From: a virus
IMG/VR virus record: IMGVR_UViG_3300009177_000110
Coordinates: 1-24,700 of that record
Length of the DNA stretch: 24,700 nucleotides
Direction: 5' to 3' (one strand)
The translations under genes were made by a program, and so were the position numbers. Shown piece after piece: positions 6,601 through 13,451 of the stretch. A model generated the notes under the pieces. The model made no database searches. It had not been told where the DNA came from and saw only the letters and a program-made list of their open reading frames with translations. Every line of letters starts with the position of its first letter. The first letter of the stretch is position 1.

Positions 6601-7789
6601 CGGCGATCTCGCGGTCGATGTCCTTGATGATCTGCGGGTCGGTCGCCTGATCCCGCAGCGAAGTGAGCTCACGCTCGCGCTTCGTCGCCGGCCGGGTTCC
6701 ACGTGAAACCGCGGGCGCTGGGGCCGGCGCGATGCCTGGAAGCGGCGCTTGCGCGGTCGGCGGCGCCGGCGGCGGGGGAGCCTTCGGAGCGGGCGGCGCC
6801 GGCGGTGCGCCCTTGTCCGGGGTGAACGCCTTCGTCGGGCTGCCCTTCACCGGCTCGTCTGGGCCGAGCGCATAGCGCACCTTCGCCTTGAGCTTGCGCT
6901 CCTTGAAGTTTTGGAGCGCCTTGCGGATCAGCGTCATCGCCGGCAACGGCACGCTGCCACCGCTGAGCAGGTAGGTGCTCATGGTGTCGAGCGCAGTCAG
7001 CAGCGCCGACGCCGTGTTCGACGTGTTCACGGCGCCCGGAACGGCGGTGTAGACATCGCTGGCCAGGTCGCGCACGTCGCGCAGCTGCTCCGCGCCCTTG
7101 CCGCCGAACAGGATCTCGAGGCGGCCGTCGCGATCGAGCTTCTTCACCGCGGCGTTGAGCTTGTCCGCGGAGACCGTCGGATTGCCGCGCTCGTCGCGCA
7201 CGGCGCTCTGCGTGGCCTGCTCCTTCAGCCAGTCGATCGTCTTGCCGCGCAGGTCATTCCACGCCTGCACGCCCTTGTCGCCGGCCGTGGTGAGCGTGCG
7301 GCGAACGTTCGTCAGATCCTCGGCGCTCGCGTTGAGAACCGAGCGATTGAACACGTCGGCGATCGCGGTCTTGCGGTCGCTGCTGCCCTTCTTCAAGCCG
7401 ATCAGGTCGCGGATCACACCCTGATTCTTGAACTCGGCCGCGTAGTCGGCGTACAGCTTGCGCGCCTTCTGGTAGAGCTCGCCGCCGCGGTCCTGCGTCG
7501 ACACGTCAATCGCGGCCTTGAGCTCGCCGGCGAAGTGCGCATTCGTTTCGTCCTTGCCGCCGTTGCTGCCGACTACCTTGCGTAGCTCGTTGAACTCGTC
7601 GAGCGTGAGCTCGCCCGGGATCAGTTCACCGTCCGCGCCGCGCGCCGCTCCTCCCAGCCGCACGAGCTCGTTTTCGGCGGCCCCAATGACCCCGGCGTTA
7701 CCCTTGCTTGACTGCACTTCGTTGAGCTTGCGCACGAGTGTCGGTCGGCACTGGCTCTGAAGTCTCGCCGGCTTCCTTGGCTGCGTCAT
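3641..7789 (-). CDS. Giant polyvalent virion protein, C-terminal part (ParB-like, RelA/SpoT-like, DdrB-ParB-like)
   Basis: The open frame encodes up to 1382 residues. Visible order, numbered from the ATG at 7789: helical region (20-310); Pro/Ala linker (325-360); charged helices (365-540); ParB-like domain (about 609-720) with NRIIVSRDDRVLDGHHRW; RelA/SpoT-like region (about 770-895) with DLVRGTIVLRD, DGYRDIKANVRV and EVQVNV; DdrB-ParB-like domain (about 1015-1190) with ELQPRDRSRD, VESGNARTIALRRAY and YRQWL; and a helical tail. Such domain mixtures define phage polyvalent proteins, packaged in virions and delivered with DNA; P1 DdrB belongs to an antirestriction set. Its place matches T7 gene 16. 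A 4-bp duplication separates it from its N-terminal part, and residues before about 17 are probably out-of-frame. An independent start at 7789 (AAGGA five bases upstream) is possible but weak. Confidence 0.85.
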   Translation of the reverse strand: MTQPRKPARLQSQCRPTLVRKLNEVQSSKGNAGVIGAAENELVRLGGAARGADGELIPGELTLDEFNELRKVVGSNGGKDETNAHFAGELKAAIDVSTQDRGGELYQKARKLYADYAAEFKNQGVIRDLIGLKKGSSDRKTAIADVFNRSVLNASAEDLTNVRRTLTTAGDKGVQAWNDLRGKTIDWLKEQATQSAVRDERGNPTVSADKLNAAVKKLDRDGRLEILFGGKGAEQLRDVRDLASDVYTAVPGAVNTSNTASALLTALDTMSTYLLSGGSVPLPAMTLIRKALQNFKERKLKAKVRYALGPDEPVKGSPTKAFTPDKGAPPAPPAPKAPPPPAPPTAQAPLPGIAPAPAPAVSRGTRPATKRERELTSLRDQATDPQIIKDIDREIAAERKRDSDTKRAAEYRKLADATSDTELAGKFRERAEKLAPEPPKQPAAKPEPSGAEVETIPVPEVHEITSDRAVDAVIARAEAEAKWAKAHKLSEAEQRRSKDTWQAMQYDAAAVDRAGKQHENSPRVFDREIQRIIDEGKAREAQVQQGDLSSEGLRRPAEGARGEAAAGGEQPRADGNAAAGAVRQGAEPAGGQAGERVAELFRDSKGIKRADMPVVPKGAQAEFVKELNAAGVKTEQQTVPAASLKATQKDYNLENIDFLRKEVEGGRYDDKNRIIVSRDDRVLDGHHRWVVASERGEPINIMRVDLPVEQLLAKAKDFQQRKGLPSRSATDSVRLPNSGERRAADYLAARGDVPADVHSAILKQYRAADQAHPIYRSALEAVGRQLGDATRQVIVAPIKVPSRATEKILVDYKGDASQIKDLVRGTIVLRDIGAVPDAIKALEAKFGKLEGLRNSLIEGTPAPTVDGYRDIKANVRVNGHASEVQVNVPEMIAAKKEAHPLYEQAEAVRRQADKEGRDPTPQEAAQLRDLEARQSAIYDAAWRSATSLRNAGSSTRVPFRASDSSGNLRGGSASQARTAYSAERVTGTPSTSKNSVPAGNDLGNISAPPRPILDDNPIGRQTIATTERGVEVPVRYRLVDAGQLVTSHDDALGVNPAFPKELQPRDRSRDASEAQIARMAGNIKPELLAESYKASDGAPIIGSDAVVESGNARTIALRRAYAAGDAEHYRQWLKEHAGRFGLSSNDVARYERPVLVREALGDRDRAEFARQANESSVAGMSDAEQAKSDALRLPDLEGLVTGDDGQLAGGSQEFIRQFMRYVASPSEHGQLMTADGKLSQRGANRIRNAIFSKAYQDVDLVAMMTESTDANVRNVLAGMLRAAPAVARLRDLLDAGARAGRDFVPDLVEAVRRFSDAREAGQKVDQALAQGSLIGGEASPQVAAIMHMLEADARAPKRIAENIRGMADEIDQAGDPRQAGMF

Positions 7790-8888
7790 AGGCGTCCTTG
7801 ATCTCCTGCTTTGCCTTCACGGCTTTGGCCATGATCGGGTCGGTCACGCTCTTGCCGATCGCGGCGTCGTCCAGCGGACCCGCCTCGGTCTGGTCGACGA
7901 AATCGTCGAAGTTTTTCAGCAGCGCGTCGGTCTTGTCCATCTGACGCTCGCGCAGCGGCTTGCCGATCTCGGGGTTCTTGGCGGTCTCCTTCTCGAATTG
8001 CTGCTGCGTGAACGTGCGATCGACATCGCCCTTCGTGACGGGCACCGGCACCGGCAGGTTGGCGGCGCGCTCGCGGCGTTGCGTCGCGATGTCGGTCGCC
8101 TTCGCACCCACGCTGCCGGCCGGCGCTGCCTCTTCCTCGGGCAGCCGCTTGACGACGTCGGTGATCGCCTGCACCGAGCGCGCGAGACCGCCTCGAGCAG
8201 CGCCGGCGGCGTCAGCTGCAGCACCTGGCCGCGCGAGTCCTGCCGTCATGCCCTCGATCGGCCCAATGTGGCCGAGCGTGGCGGGCAGCGACTGCATCGC
8301 CGGCTCGACGGCGGTATCCATCACCTCCTGCCCGGCCGGCGAAATCTCGTCGGTGACGCTGCCACCGCCGGCGACGCGCATGTTCGCGATCGCCGGGCCG
8401 GTGATCGGGTTCGTTTGCAGGCCGCGGCGCACCAGACCCGCGCCGACCTGGCCACCCTTTGCCGCCGCGGCGCCGATCTCGTCGGTCGTGCCGCCGGTCA
8501 GGACGCCGGCCAGGCCGCCCGCAGCCATGCCGAGCGGCGCGCCGGTCAGCTGCGCGAGCATTTCAATGCCGGCCTCGACGGCGCCGACGACCTTCTCCTT
8601 GATGCCGAGCTCGCGCCGCGGCGGCAGCGTGTTCGTCTGCGGCGCCGCGGGCCGGCCCATTTCCTCGGCCGTCGGGATCGCGGCCGCTCCGGTGCGCGGC
8701 GGCGGCGCGGTCACGCCCTGCAGGCCCGTCGGCTGGCCGGGATCGACGTTGGGCAGCGAGCTCTCGACGGTCGGCGCGGCCTCCCATGGCGCATCGGCCG
8801 GAGCCTTCGCGCCGCGCTTGGCCAGGCCGCCGGCCTTCGCCTTCGGTGCCTCTTCGACGATCGGGGCGGATTCCCAGGGATCGGCCAT
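7698..8888 (-). CDS. Giant polyvalent virion protein, N-terminal part, frameshifted
   Basis: The frame encodes 396 residues from the ATG at 8888, one base after the previous stop. It opens with two PWExAP motifs (DPWESAPIVEE, APWEAAPTVES), typical of large internal phage proteins. A Pro/Ala linker follows, then a glycine/alanine-rich, membrane-active-looking stretch (about 95-160, with LTGAPLGMAAGGLAGVLTGG). The last region is helical and charged (about 270-385). The frame ends 47 bases beyond a TCGGTCGG duplication. Deleting one TCGG joins ...TSEPVP to TLVRKLNEVQSS and gives a single ORF from 8888 to 3641 of about 1747 residues. The last dozen or so residues of the present frame are therefore probably artefactual. 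The upstream start at 9056 is rejected because it runs over the preceding gene. Confidence 0.78.
   Translation of the reverse strand: MADPWESAPIVEEAPKAKAGGLAKRGAKAPADAPWEAAPTVESSLPNVDPGQPTGLQGVTAPPPRTGAAAIPTAEEMGRPAAPQTNTLPPRRELGIKEKVVGAVEAGIEMLAQLTGAPLGMAAGGLAGVLTGGTTDEIGAAAAKGGQVGAGLVRRGLQTNPITGPAIANMRVAGGGSVTDEISPAGQEVMDTAVEPAMQSLPATLGHIGPIEGMTAGLARPGAAADAAGAARGGLARSVQAITDVVKRLPEEEAAPAGSVGAKATDIATQRRERAANLPVPVPVTKGDVDRTFTQQQFEKETAKNPEIGKPLRERQMDKTDALLKNFDDFVDQTEAGPLDDAAIGKSVTDPIMAKAVKAKQEIKDAYDAAKEAGETSEPVPTDTRAQAQRSAVKQG
7741..7748. repeat. Tandem 4-bp duplication (TCGG TCGG) causing a frameshift
   Basis: The plus strand reads TCGGTCGG; the minus strand reads CCGACCGA. In the upstream frame the codons are GAG CCA GTG CCG ACC GAC, leading to a stop at 7698. 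With one CCGA removed they become GAG CCA GTG CCG ACA CTC GTG and continue to 3641. This may be a replication slippage event in the phage, or a sequencing or assembly error. Confidence 0.8.
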
Positions 8889-8889
8889 G

Positions 8890-10995
8890 TCAGGGCTTTC
8901 TGCGAGTGTTGCCGTCAGGGTCGACGAACGTGGCGCCGCTCGGCAGCTTGTTGTACGCGGCTGCAGCAGCTGCGCGGTCGCTGGGCAAGCGGAAAGGCGC
9001 ACCGCCAGCCGCAGGTGCGGCGGCAGCCGGTGGCTTCTCGCGCGGCGTGCCGGCACCGGAGTCGCCGCCGACCTTGAACTCCTTGTATCCGTTGTCCGGA
9101 CCGTAGGTGCCCTGCAGCGCGTCCATCTCTTGCTTGTAGACCTCGTAGAAGCGGGTGAGCTTCTTCTTCACGGTCGCCGCGTCGTCGTTGGCGCTCGGGA
9201 TGAACGGAGCCAGGCGCGGGAACTCGCTGGCACTCACCGCAGCGCCGCTGCGATCGTGGATGACCAGCGAGCCGAGGTCGGCGATCGCGGCGCGCGCCTC
9301 CACACCCTTGGGATCCACGCGGTTCAGGATGCCGCCTGGCAGCAGGCCTTTCAGACCCGTGGCGTTCGGATCGGCCTCTTCGCCCTCTTGCGTCGGCAGC
9401 GCACCGATCAACCGCAGCGCACGCTGCACGCGGTTGATGTTCGTGTTGTTCTCGAGCATGGCCTTTTGCGCCGGTGCGGGAACGTCCTTCAGCTTGCCGT
9501 TCGCGCCCCAATCCGACGATGGGTCGAAGCGCTTGGCCAGCGCAAGCATCTTCTCGCGGCGGTTGCCCTTCTGGCTGATCTCCGATGGCTTGAGCGTGCC
9601 GTCCGCCAGGCCCTGCACCGTGATCGCATCGTCCTCGTTGAGCGAGTCGAGCAGATCCTTGCCGGTCAGGCCCTTGGGCGGCATCGGGCCGCCGTCGGCG
9701 ACGCCCTTCGCGGCTTTGCCGGCCTTCGGCGCGCGCAGCAGGCCCTGCGCCTGCAGCTGCTGCGCAGCCTCGTCCTCGTCGATGTCGTTCGCCTCGGCAT
9801 AGTCCTTTACCGCCTGGATGTTGGCGGCCAGGCCGGTCGCCTTCGGGATCGAGCGCTCGCCTTCGATCACTGCGCCAGTCGGCTTGCCGGTCTGCGTGTC
9901 GATGCCGACGAGCTTCTCGTCCTTCTTGACGCTCTTGTATTCGACGCTCTTGGCGGGCATCTTGCCGCGCACCGCATAGAAGGCCTTCGTGAAGTCGTCC
10001 TTCCCGCTGCCGGCCTCCTTCGCGCCCTGCTCGAGCTTCGAGCGCACCTCGGGGTGATCGAGCGCCGTCGAGAGCGTCTGCATCTGCGCGGCGTACTCCA
10101 TCGCCTGATTCAGGTCGATCGCCTTCGGCGGGTCGTCGGGATGGCTCGATCGGTTCTCGGTGATCGGCGCGATGTAGTACCCGGTGGCACCTGGCGGCGC
10201 ACCCTCTTCGGCCACATGCTCGGCGCGATCGACGTCGCCGGCGGTCTTTGCCAGGCCGCTGCGCACGAACACCTTCACCACCGGCAGCACCTTGTTGGGA
10301 TCCGCGGGGTGCGGTACGAGCTTGACGATCTGCTTGCCGACGATCGTGCCGCCGTGCGGGCTGGGTTCGCCGACGCCGACCTGTAGCTCCGGAGCGAAAA
10401 GCACATTCGCGCCGCGCAGCACCGCGCCCTCGTTGCCGTACTGGATCCCGTCGTGGATGTCCGACACGGCTGTCGAGAGCTTCGACGGCTGGCCATCCTT
10501 CGACAGGAGATCGCTCGGGTCGCGGCGCGTCTGAACCATCACGGCGTGATAGAGATCCGCCGGCGAAACTGCGCCGATGTCAACCTTGCCGCTCTGCAGG
10601 TTCATCGCAATGTCCTTCGCGCGCTGCTGCTGCTGCGCGAGCAAAGGCTCGTAGCGCTTGCGCAACAGAGTGTCGCGCGCTCCCGACACTTGCGTTTGGC
10701 GGCCGCGGTAGTCCGCGCCGACGTCCTCGGGAATGTTCTTGATGCCGCCGTACTGCTGGATCAGCCCCTCACCCTCGGAGCGGATGTCCTCGAAAGACTT
10801 GTTGATCGCGTCGAGTGCGCGATCGTCCTCGAGGCGCGCGTCCTGCGCCTTCTGGCGCTCGAGCACCTGATCGGCTTGCAGGCTCGCACGCTTGTCGGCC
10901 TCTTCCGCCAGCTGCTGCCGGCGCATCCCGAGGCCGAGACCGATGCCCGACTCGAGGCCTTGTGCGGCCGCGCCGCCTACGCTCAGGCCGGCCAT
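8890..10995 (-). CDS. Large internal virion protein candidate (gp15-like position)
   Basis: A 701-residue protein with no signal peptide. The N-terminal 120 residues are glutamine- and charge-rich helix (MRRQQLAEEADKRASLQADQVLERQKAQDARLED). A mixed central region (150-380) follows, then a charged helical section. A C-terminal block (about 540-650) contains RVQRALRLIGALPTQEG, AAIADLGSLVIHDRSGAAV, SEFPRLAPFIPS and KKKLTRFYEVYKQEM, a pattern I recall in podophage structural proteins. The tail is Pro/Ala-rich and ends LPSGATFVDPDGN. Its place between the small gp14-like genes and the giant polyvalent gene matches T7 gene 15, an ejection protein packed in the capsid core. It overlaps the upstream stop by TGATG. 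The ejection role is inference from position and composition. Confidence 0.8.
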   Translation of the reverse strand: MAGLSVGGAAAQGLESGIGLGLGMRRQQLAEEADKRASLQADQVLERQKAQDARLEDDRALDAINKSFEDIRSEGEGLIQQYGGIKNIPEDVGADYRGRQTQVSGARDTLLRKRYEPLLAQQQQRAKDIAMNLQSGKVDIGAVSPADLYHAVMVQTRRDPSDLLSKDGQPSKLSTAVSDIHDGIQYGNEGAVLRGANVLFAPELQVGVGEPSPHGGTIVGKQIVKLVPHPADPNKVLPVVKVFVRSGLAKTAGDVDRAEHVAEEGAPPGATGYYIAPITENRSSHPDDPPKAIDLNQAMEYAAQMQTLSTALDHPEVRSKLEQGAKEAGSGKDDFTKAFYAVRGKMPAKSVEYKSVKKDEKLVGIDTQTGKPTGAVIEGERSIPKATGLAANIQAVKDYAEANDIDEDEAAQQLQAQGLLRAPKAGKAAKGVADGGPMPPKGLTGKDLLDSLNEDDAITVQGLADGTLKPSEISQKGNRREKMLALAKRFDPSSDWGANGKLKDVPAPAQKAMLENNTNINRVQRALRLIGALPTQEGEEADPNATGLKGLLPGGILNRVDPKGVEARAAIADLGSLVIHDRSGAAVSASEFPRLAPFIPSANDDAATVKKKLTRFYEVYKQEMDALQGTYGPDNGYKEFKVGGDSGAGTPREKPPAAAAPAAGGAPFRLPSDRAAAAAAYNKLPSGATFVDPDGNTRRKP

Positions 10996-11252
10996 CAGAA
11001 GAGCTCCGCGCCGGCGGCACCGAGAACGCCACCGATCAGCGCGCCGACCGGGCCGCCATAGGCGAACCCGGCAGCAGCGCCGGCCGTCACACCCAACTGC
11101 GTGTTGCCAGCCTTGCGCGCGCGTTCCATCTGCTTGTTGCCGAGCAGGCGCTGCTGCTCCTGGTCGGCTGCCTTGCCCAGCATGTCGGCCGCCTGCTGCT
11201 CTTGCTGGATGCCAGCAGCTGCGAGACCACCGCCGAAACTTCCACGTGCCAT
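10995..11252 (-). CDS. Small glycine-zipper virion protein candidate
   Basis: An 85-residue protein. The first half is glutamine-rich helix (GIQQEQQAADMLGKAADQEQQRLL). The second half is a glycine/alanine-rich hydrophobic segment (GVTAGAAAGFAYGGPVGALIGGVLGAAGAELF) with GxxxG-like spacing, suggesting membrane insertion. The ATG at 11252 was chosen because GAGGAG lies seven bases upstream and overlaps the stop of the previous gene; longer versions in this frame would overlap that gene. Its position before the gp15-like gene suggests a capsid-core or ejection component that could enter the host envelope, as T7 gp14 does. That is an inference. The stop overlaps the next start (TGATG). Confidence 0.75.
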   Translation of the reverse strand: MARGSFGGGLAAAGIQQEQQAADMLGKAADQEQQRLLGNKQMERARKAGNTQLGVTAGAAAGFAYGGPVGALIGGVLGAAGAELF

Positions 11253-11263
11253 CGTCGTGCTCC

Positions 11264-11686
11264 TCAGATTTGCGGTGCGGGGTTGCCGAGCACGTTCTGT
11301 TGCCGCTCGCGCGTGCGCTGGCCGGCGACGTTCTGCGCCGTCACGTCGGCCAGCGATCGCGCCAGGCCATAACTGCGATCGGCCGCCTGCTGCTCCTCGT
11401 CGTCGAGCGTGAGGCCGAGGCCCTTCAGCCGGCGCTGCGTTGCGCCCTGCTGCGCATCGAATGCCTGATTCACCGAGGTGCTCGCCGATGCCATCGCCTT
11501 GTCGACGACGGCCGGATCTTTCGCGTAGCTGATCAGGTCGTTCTCGAACGGCAAGAAGTTGCTGGTCCACTGCGCCCACATATCGCGCGTGAGTGCGGCG
11601 TAGTTCTGGCTCGCGTAGTCCTTCGCACCGGGGTCGATCAGGTACGGGTTCGCGTTGAAGTTGGTCGGGGGTGCAAGGCCTGCCAT
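11264..11686 (-). CDS. Small podophage virion-associated protein
   Basis: A 140-residue, mostly helical protein: N-terminal MAGLAPPTNFNANPYLIDPG, an aromatic segment (MWAQWTSNFLPFENDLISYAKD), then charged helices rich in Gln and Arg (RRLKGLGLTLDDEEQQAADRSYGLARSLADV). The start has GAGG six bases upstream, overlapping the previous stop. The repeated small-helix composition links it to its two neighbours (11696-12364 and 10995-11252). The three together occupy the T7 gene 14 position. A role as internal or ejection protein is inferred; no family domain was recognised. Confidence 0.78.
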   Translation of the reverse strand: MAGLAPPTNFNANPYLIDPGAKDYASQNYAALTRDMWAQWTSNFLPFENDLISYAKDPAVVDKAMASASTSVNQAFDAQQGATQRRLKGLGLTLDDEEQQAADRSYGLARSLADVTAQNVAGQRTRERQQNVLGNPAPQI

Positions 11687-11695
11687 GGGTTCGCC

Positions 11696-12364
11696 TCAGA
11701 AGTTGAGCGCCATATCCTCGTTGCCGTAGGCGAGGCCGGTGCCGAAGCCAGTGCGGCCCAGGTCGGTGTTGCTGAACTTCGCCTGCAGCCCGTCCACGCC
11801 GCCGGTGCCAGGCTTGGCCAGGCCGAGGCCCATGCCGGCGAATTGGCTGGCCAGCTGCACGTTGCCCATGCGGTTGGCGAGCGACTCCTCGGCATCGGCC
11901 TGCGCCTGGCGGCCGCTGCGCGCGGCGATCTCGCTGGTACCCTTGATCGCGCCGGCCTGCTGGCCCTGCCCGAGCGCCATGATGCTGTTCAGGCCCGAGA
12001 CATAGGCGTCGTCGACCTGCTGGTCAGCATTGGCGATCCCCAGGCCCTGCGCGGTCGCCTCGTCCTCGCCCATGCCCGCGATCGCGAGCTTCGCCTTGCT
12101 CGAGCCGAGGCCGCCGGTGCTGGCGAGCCTGCCCTCGAGGCCGGTGCGCGCGCCGGCGAACTGCTGCTCGGTCGACGTGCTGGCCACGCCTTCGGCCGCC
12201 TTGCGGGCCGCAGAGCCTGGCTTTGCGATGTCGGCAATGTGTGAAGCAAGCTGCTTCTGAAGGGGGAGCCAACGCTGCTTGTAGTCCTGAACCTTGTTCA
12301 AGGCTATCTGCACCATAGCGCGCTGCTGCGGTGTCTCGTCGACGTCTTCCTTGCGTCCGCTCAT
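11696..12364 (-). CDS. Internal virion protein candidate (gp14-like position)
   Basis: A 222-residue protein, polar and helical at the N-terminus (RAMVQIALNKVQDYKQRWLPLQKQLASHIADIA). It continues with low-complexity Ala/Gly/Gln-rich sequence (GLGSSKAKLAIAGMGEDEATAQGLGIANADQQV) and ends in a glycine-rich hydrophobic stretch (FAGMGLGLAKPGTGG). Similar Gln/Ala/Gly-rich proteins sit between nozzle and ejection genes in many podophages, so a capsid-core or ejection role is likely. It overlaps the upstream gene by ATGA, indicating translational coupling. No enzymatic motif is visible. Confidence is high for the gene and moderate for the role. Confidence 0.82.
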   Translation of the reverse strand: MSGRKEDVDETPQQRAMVQIALNKVQDYKQRWLPLQKQLASHIADIAKPGSAARKAAEGVASTSTEQQFAGARTGLEGRLASTGGLGSSKAKLAIAGMGEDEATAQGLGIANADQQVDDAYVSGLNSIMALGQGQQAGAIKGTSEIAARSGRQAQADAEESLANRMGNVQLASQFAGMGLGLAKPGTGGVDGLQAKFSNTDLGRTGFGTGLAYGNEDMALNF

Positions 12365-12726
12365 GTGTACCGCCAGAACTCGCGTTTACCCCTCGGCCGC
12401 CACGCTGGGCCGAGCTTGCGAGCCCAGCCTTTGCGCACGGATCGGAATGCGACTGTCGTCGCGGTCAGATCGCGCGCTATCTCGAGCACGGCGGGTTCTG
12501 CGTCAGCGAGTGCACCGAACCGACTGGCCACGGCCAGCAGTACGAAGCACTCGAGCTCGGGCGGATTGTCGCCCGGGCACAGGGTCAGGACAAATAGCCC
12601 GGCCGGCCCGCTGAAACACAGCGCCTTCCCGGCGTGCCAGTCCTCGAGCGCCTCGTCTGCGGCGGCGGGTAGCTTCAGCGCCGGCCACCGCTTGTCGAGA
12701 TCGTCGACGAGGCGGTATTCGTGCAT
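12361..12726 (-). CDS. Small conserved protein at gp13 position, possible GNAT-like fold
   Basis: The 121-residue product reads MHEYRLVDDLDKRWPALKLP at the start. It contains an alternating beta-helix core (GLFVLTLCPGD, ECFVLLAVASR, AVLEIARDLTATTVAFRSVRKGWARKLG). The segment ending in the R-K-G-W-A-R-K-L motif resembles small podophage proteins sometimes described as acetyltransferase-like, but no acetyl-CoA loop is evident. The ATG at 12726 is used because it overlaps the previous stop (TGATG); longer forms in this frame run antisense-like through the LamG gene. In T7, gene 13 lies between the nozzle and the internal proteins, the same relative position. The functional call is tentative. Confidence 0.72.
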   Translation of the reverse strand: MHEYRLVDDLDKRWPALKLPAAADEALEDWHAGKALCFSGPAGLFVLTLCPGDNPPELECFVLLAVASRFGALADAEPAVLEIARDLTATTVAFRSVRKGWARKLGPAWRPRGKREFWRYT

Positions 12727-13451
12727 CACGAATTCGGGAAGGGCGCCACCGCGGGCGTGTAGTTCGCGCCGGCGTATCGGTCGACTCCCGTCGTCCACCG
12801 GAACTCGTCGAGCCAGCCGTTGAAATAGCGCGGCGCGCCCGTGATGAGTGTACCCAGCTGGCAGACGTTGAATACGTTCGTTCGCACGCTGGCGACCGCG
12901 CTCGAGGCCACCATGATGCCGTTCACGTAGATGTAGGCCGTGCTGCCGTGCACTGAGATAGCGATCTGCTGCCAGGATCCCGTCGACACAGCGCCCGGCG
13001 GGCTGTTGAAATCGAAGTTGGTTGTGCCGAGCGTGAGGTTGCGCAGGCTGAAGCGGACCGAGCCGTTCGTGCCGTCGATCTCCCACAGCAGGTCGACGTT
13101 ATTGATCCCGTTGCTCACGCTGAAAACCTCATGGTCCGTCGTCAGCGAGTTGGGATAGATGGCGATCTCGCCCGTGAAGTCACCGGTGCCAATGAGAAAG
13201 CCGCCGCTCGGCGTGCCGGTCACGTAGTCGCCCGAGCCGTCGAGCAGCAGCGAGGATGCACCGAAGAGCTTGTTTGCCGTGTCCAGCTGGGCATTGCCGA
13301 TCGCGGTCCACGTGTTCGCGATCTGATCGGTGATCACCGTACTCGCGTCGCTTCCATCGAAGTGGATCAGCGAGCGCACGTTCGCGAAGAAGGGGTCAGT
13401 CGCCGGCCCCGAAGATCCTGCCGCGAAGAGCGCCGGCGCGCAGGTGAACAT
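12726..13451 (-). CDS. LamG/concanavalin A-like lectin-fold virion protein
   Basis: A 241-residue protein. After a short N-terminus comes a LamG-type beta sandwich: VRSLIHFDGSDASTVITD, a SSLLLDGSGDYV strand, GDFTGEIAIYP, WQQIAISVHGSTAYIYVNGIMVASS, then the closing WLDEFRWTTGVDRY. These are the usual elements of LamG/Laminin_G_3 domains, which bind glycans. It probably forms part of the adsorption apparatus, being just downstream of two fibre-like genes. Its start (DPFFANVRSLIHFDG) and end (DRYAGANYTPAVAPFP) match the second lectin insert of the nozzle protein, implying paralogy. AGGAG lies seven bases before the ATG. Glycan specificity cannot be read from sequence. Confidence 0.85.
   Translation of the reverse strand: MFTCAPALFAAGSSGPATDPFFANVRSLIHFDGSDASTVITDQIANTWTAIGNAQLDTANKLFGASSLLLDGSGDYVTGTPSGGFLIGTGDFTGEIAIYPNSLTTDHEVFSVSNGINNVDLLWEIDGTNGSVRFSLRNLTLGTTNFDFNSPPGAVSTGSWQQIAISVHGSTAYIYVNGIMVASSAVASVRTNVFNVCQLGTLITGAPRYFNGWLDEFRWTTGVDRYAGANYTPAVAPFPNS

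Noticed and set aside
7698-7789. Programmed ribosomal frameshift between the two polyvalent frames
   Set aside because: There is no slippery heptamer or obvious pseudoknot. A tandem TCGG duplication explains the frame change fully, so mutation or sequence error is simpler.
8889-9056. Upstream start of the polyvalent N-terminal frame
   Set aside because: It would overlap the end of the 701-residue gene by more than 160 bases with Arg/Ser-rich sequence. The ATG at 8888 directly follows that gene's stop and begins with the PWESAP motif.
7960-10386. An 808-codon rightward open frame
   Set aside because: It lies antisense to the polyvalent and 701-residue genes, has arginine/alanine/leucine-rich low-sense sequence and no supporting start context. 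Such frames are common opposite GC-rich coding DNA.
12361-13086. Longer 241-codon version of the gp13-position gene
   Set aside because: The extra N-terminal part overlaps the LamG gene out of frame and is Arg/His-rich. The ATG at 12726 sits at a TGATG junction like its neighbours.
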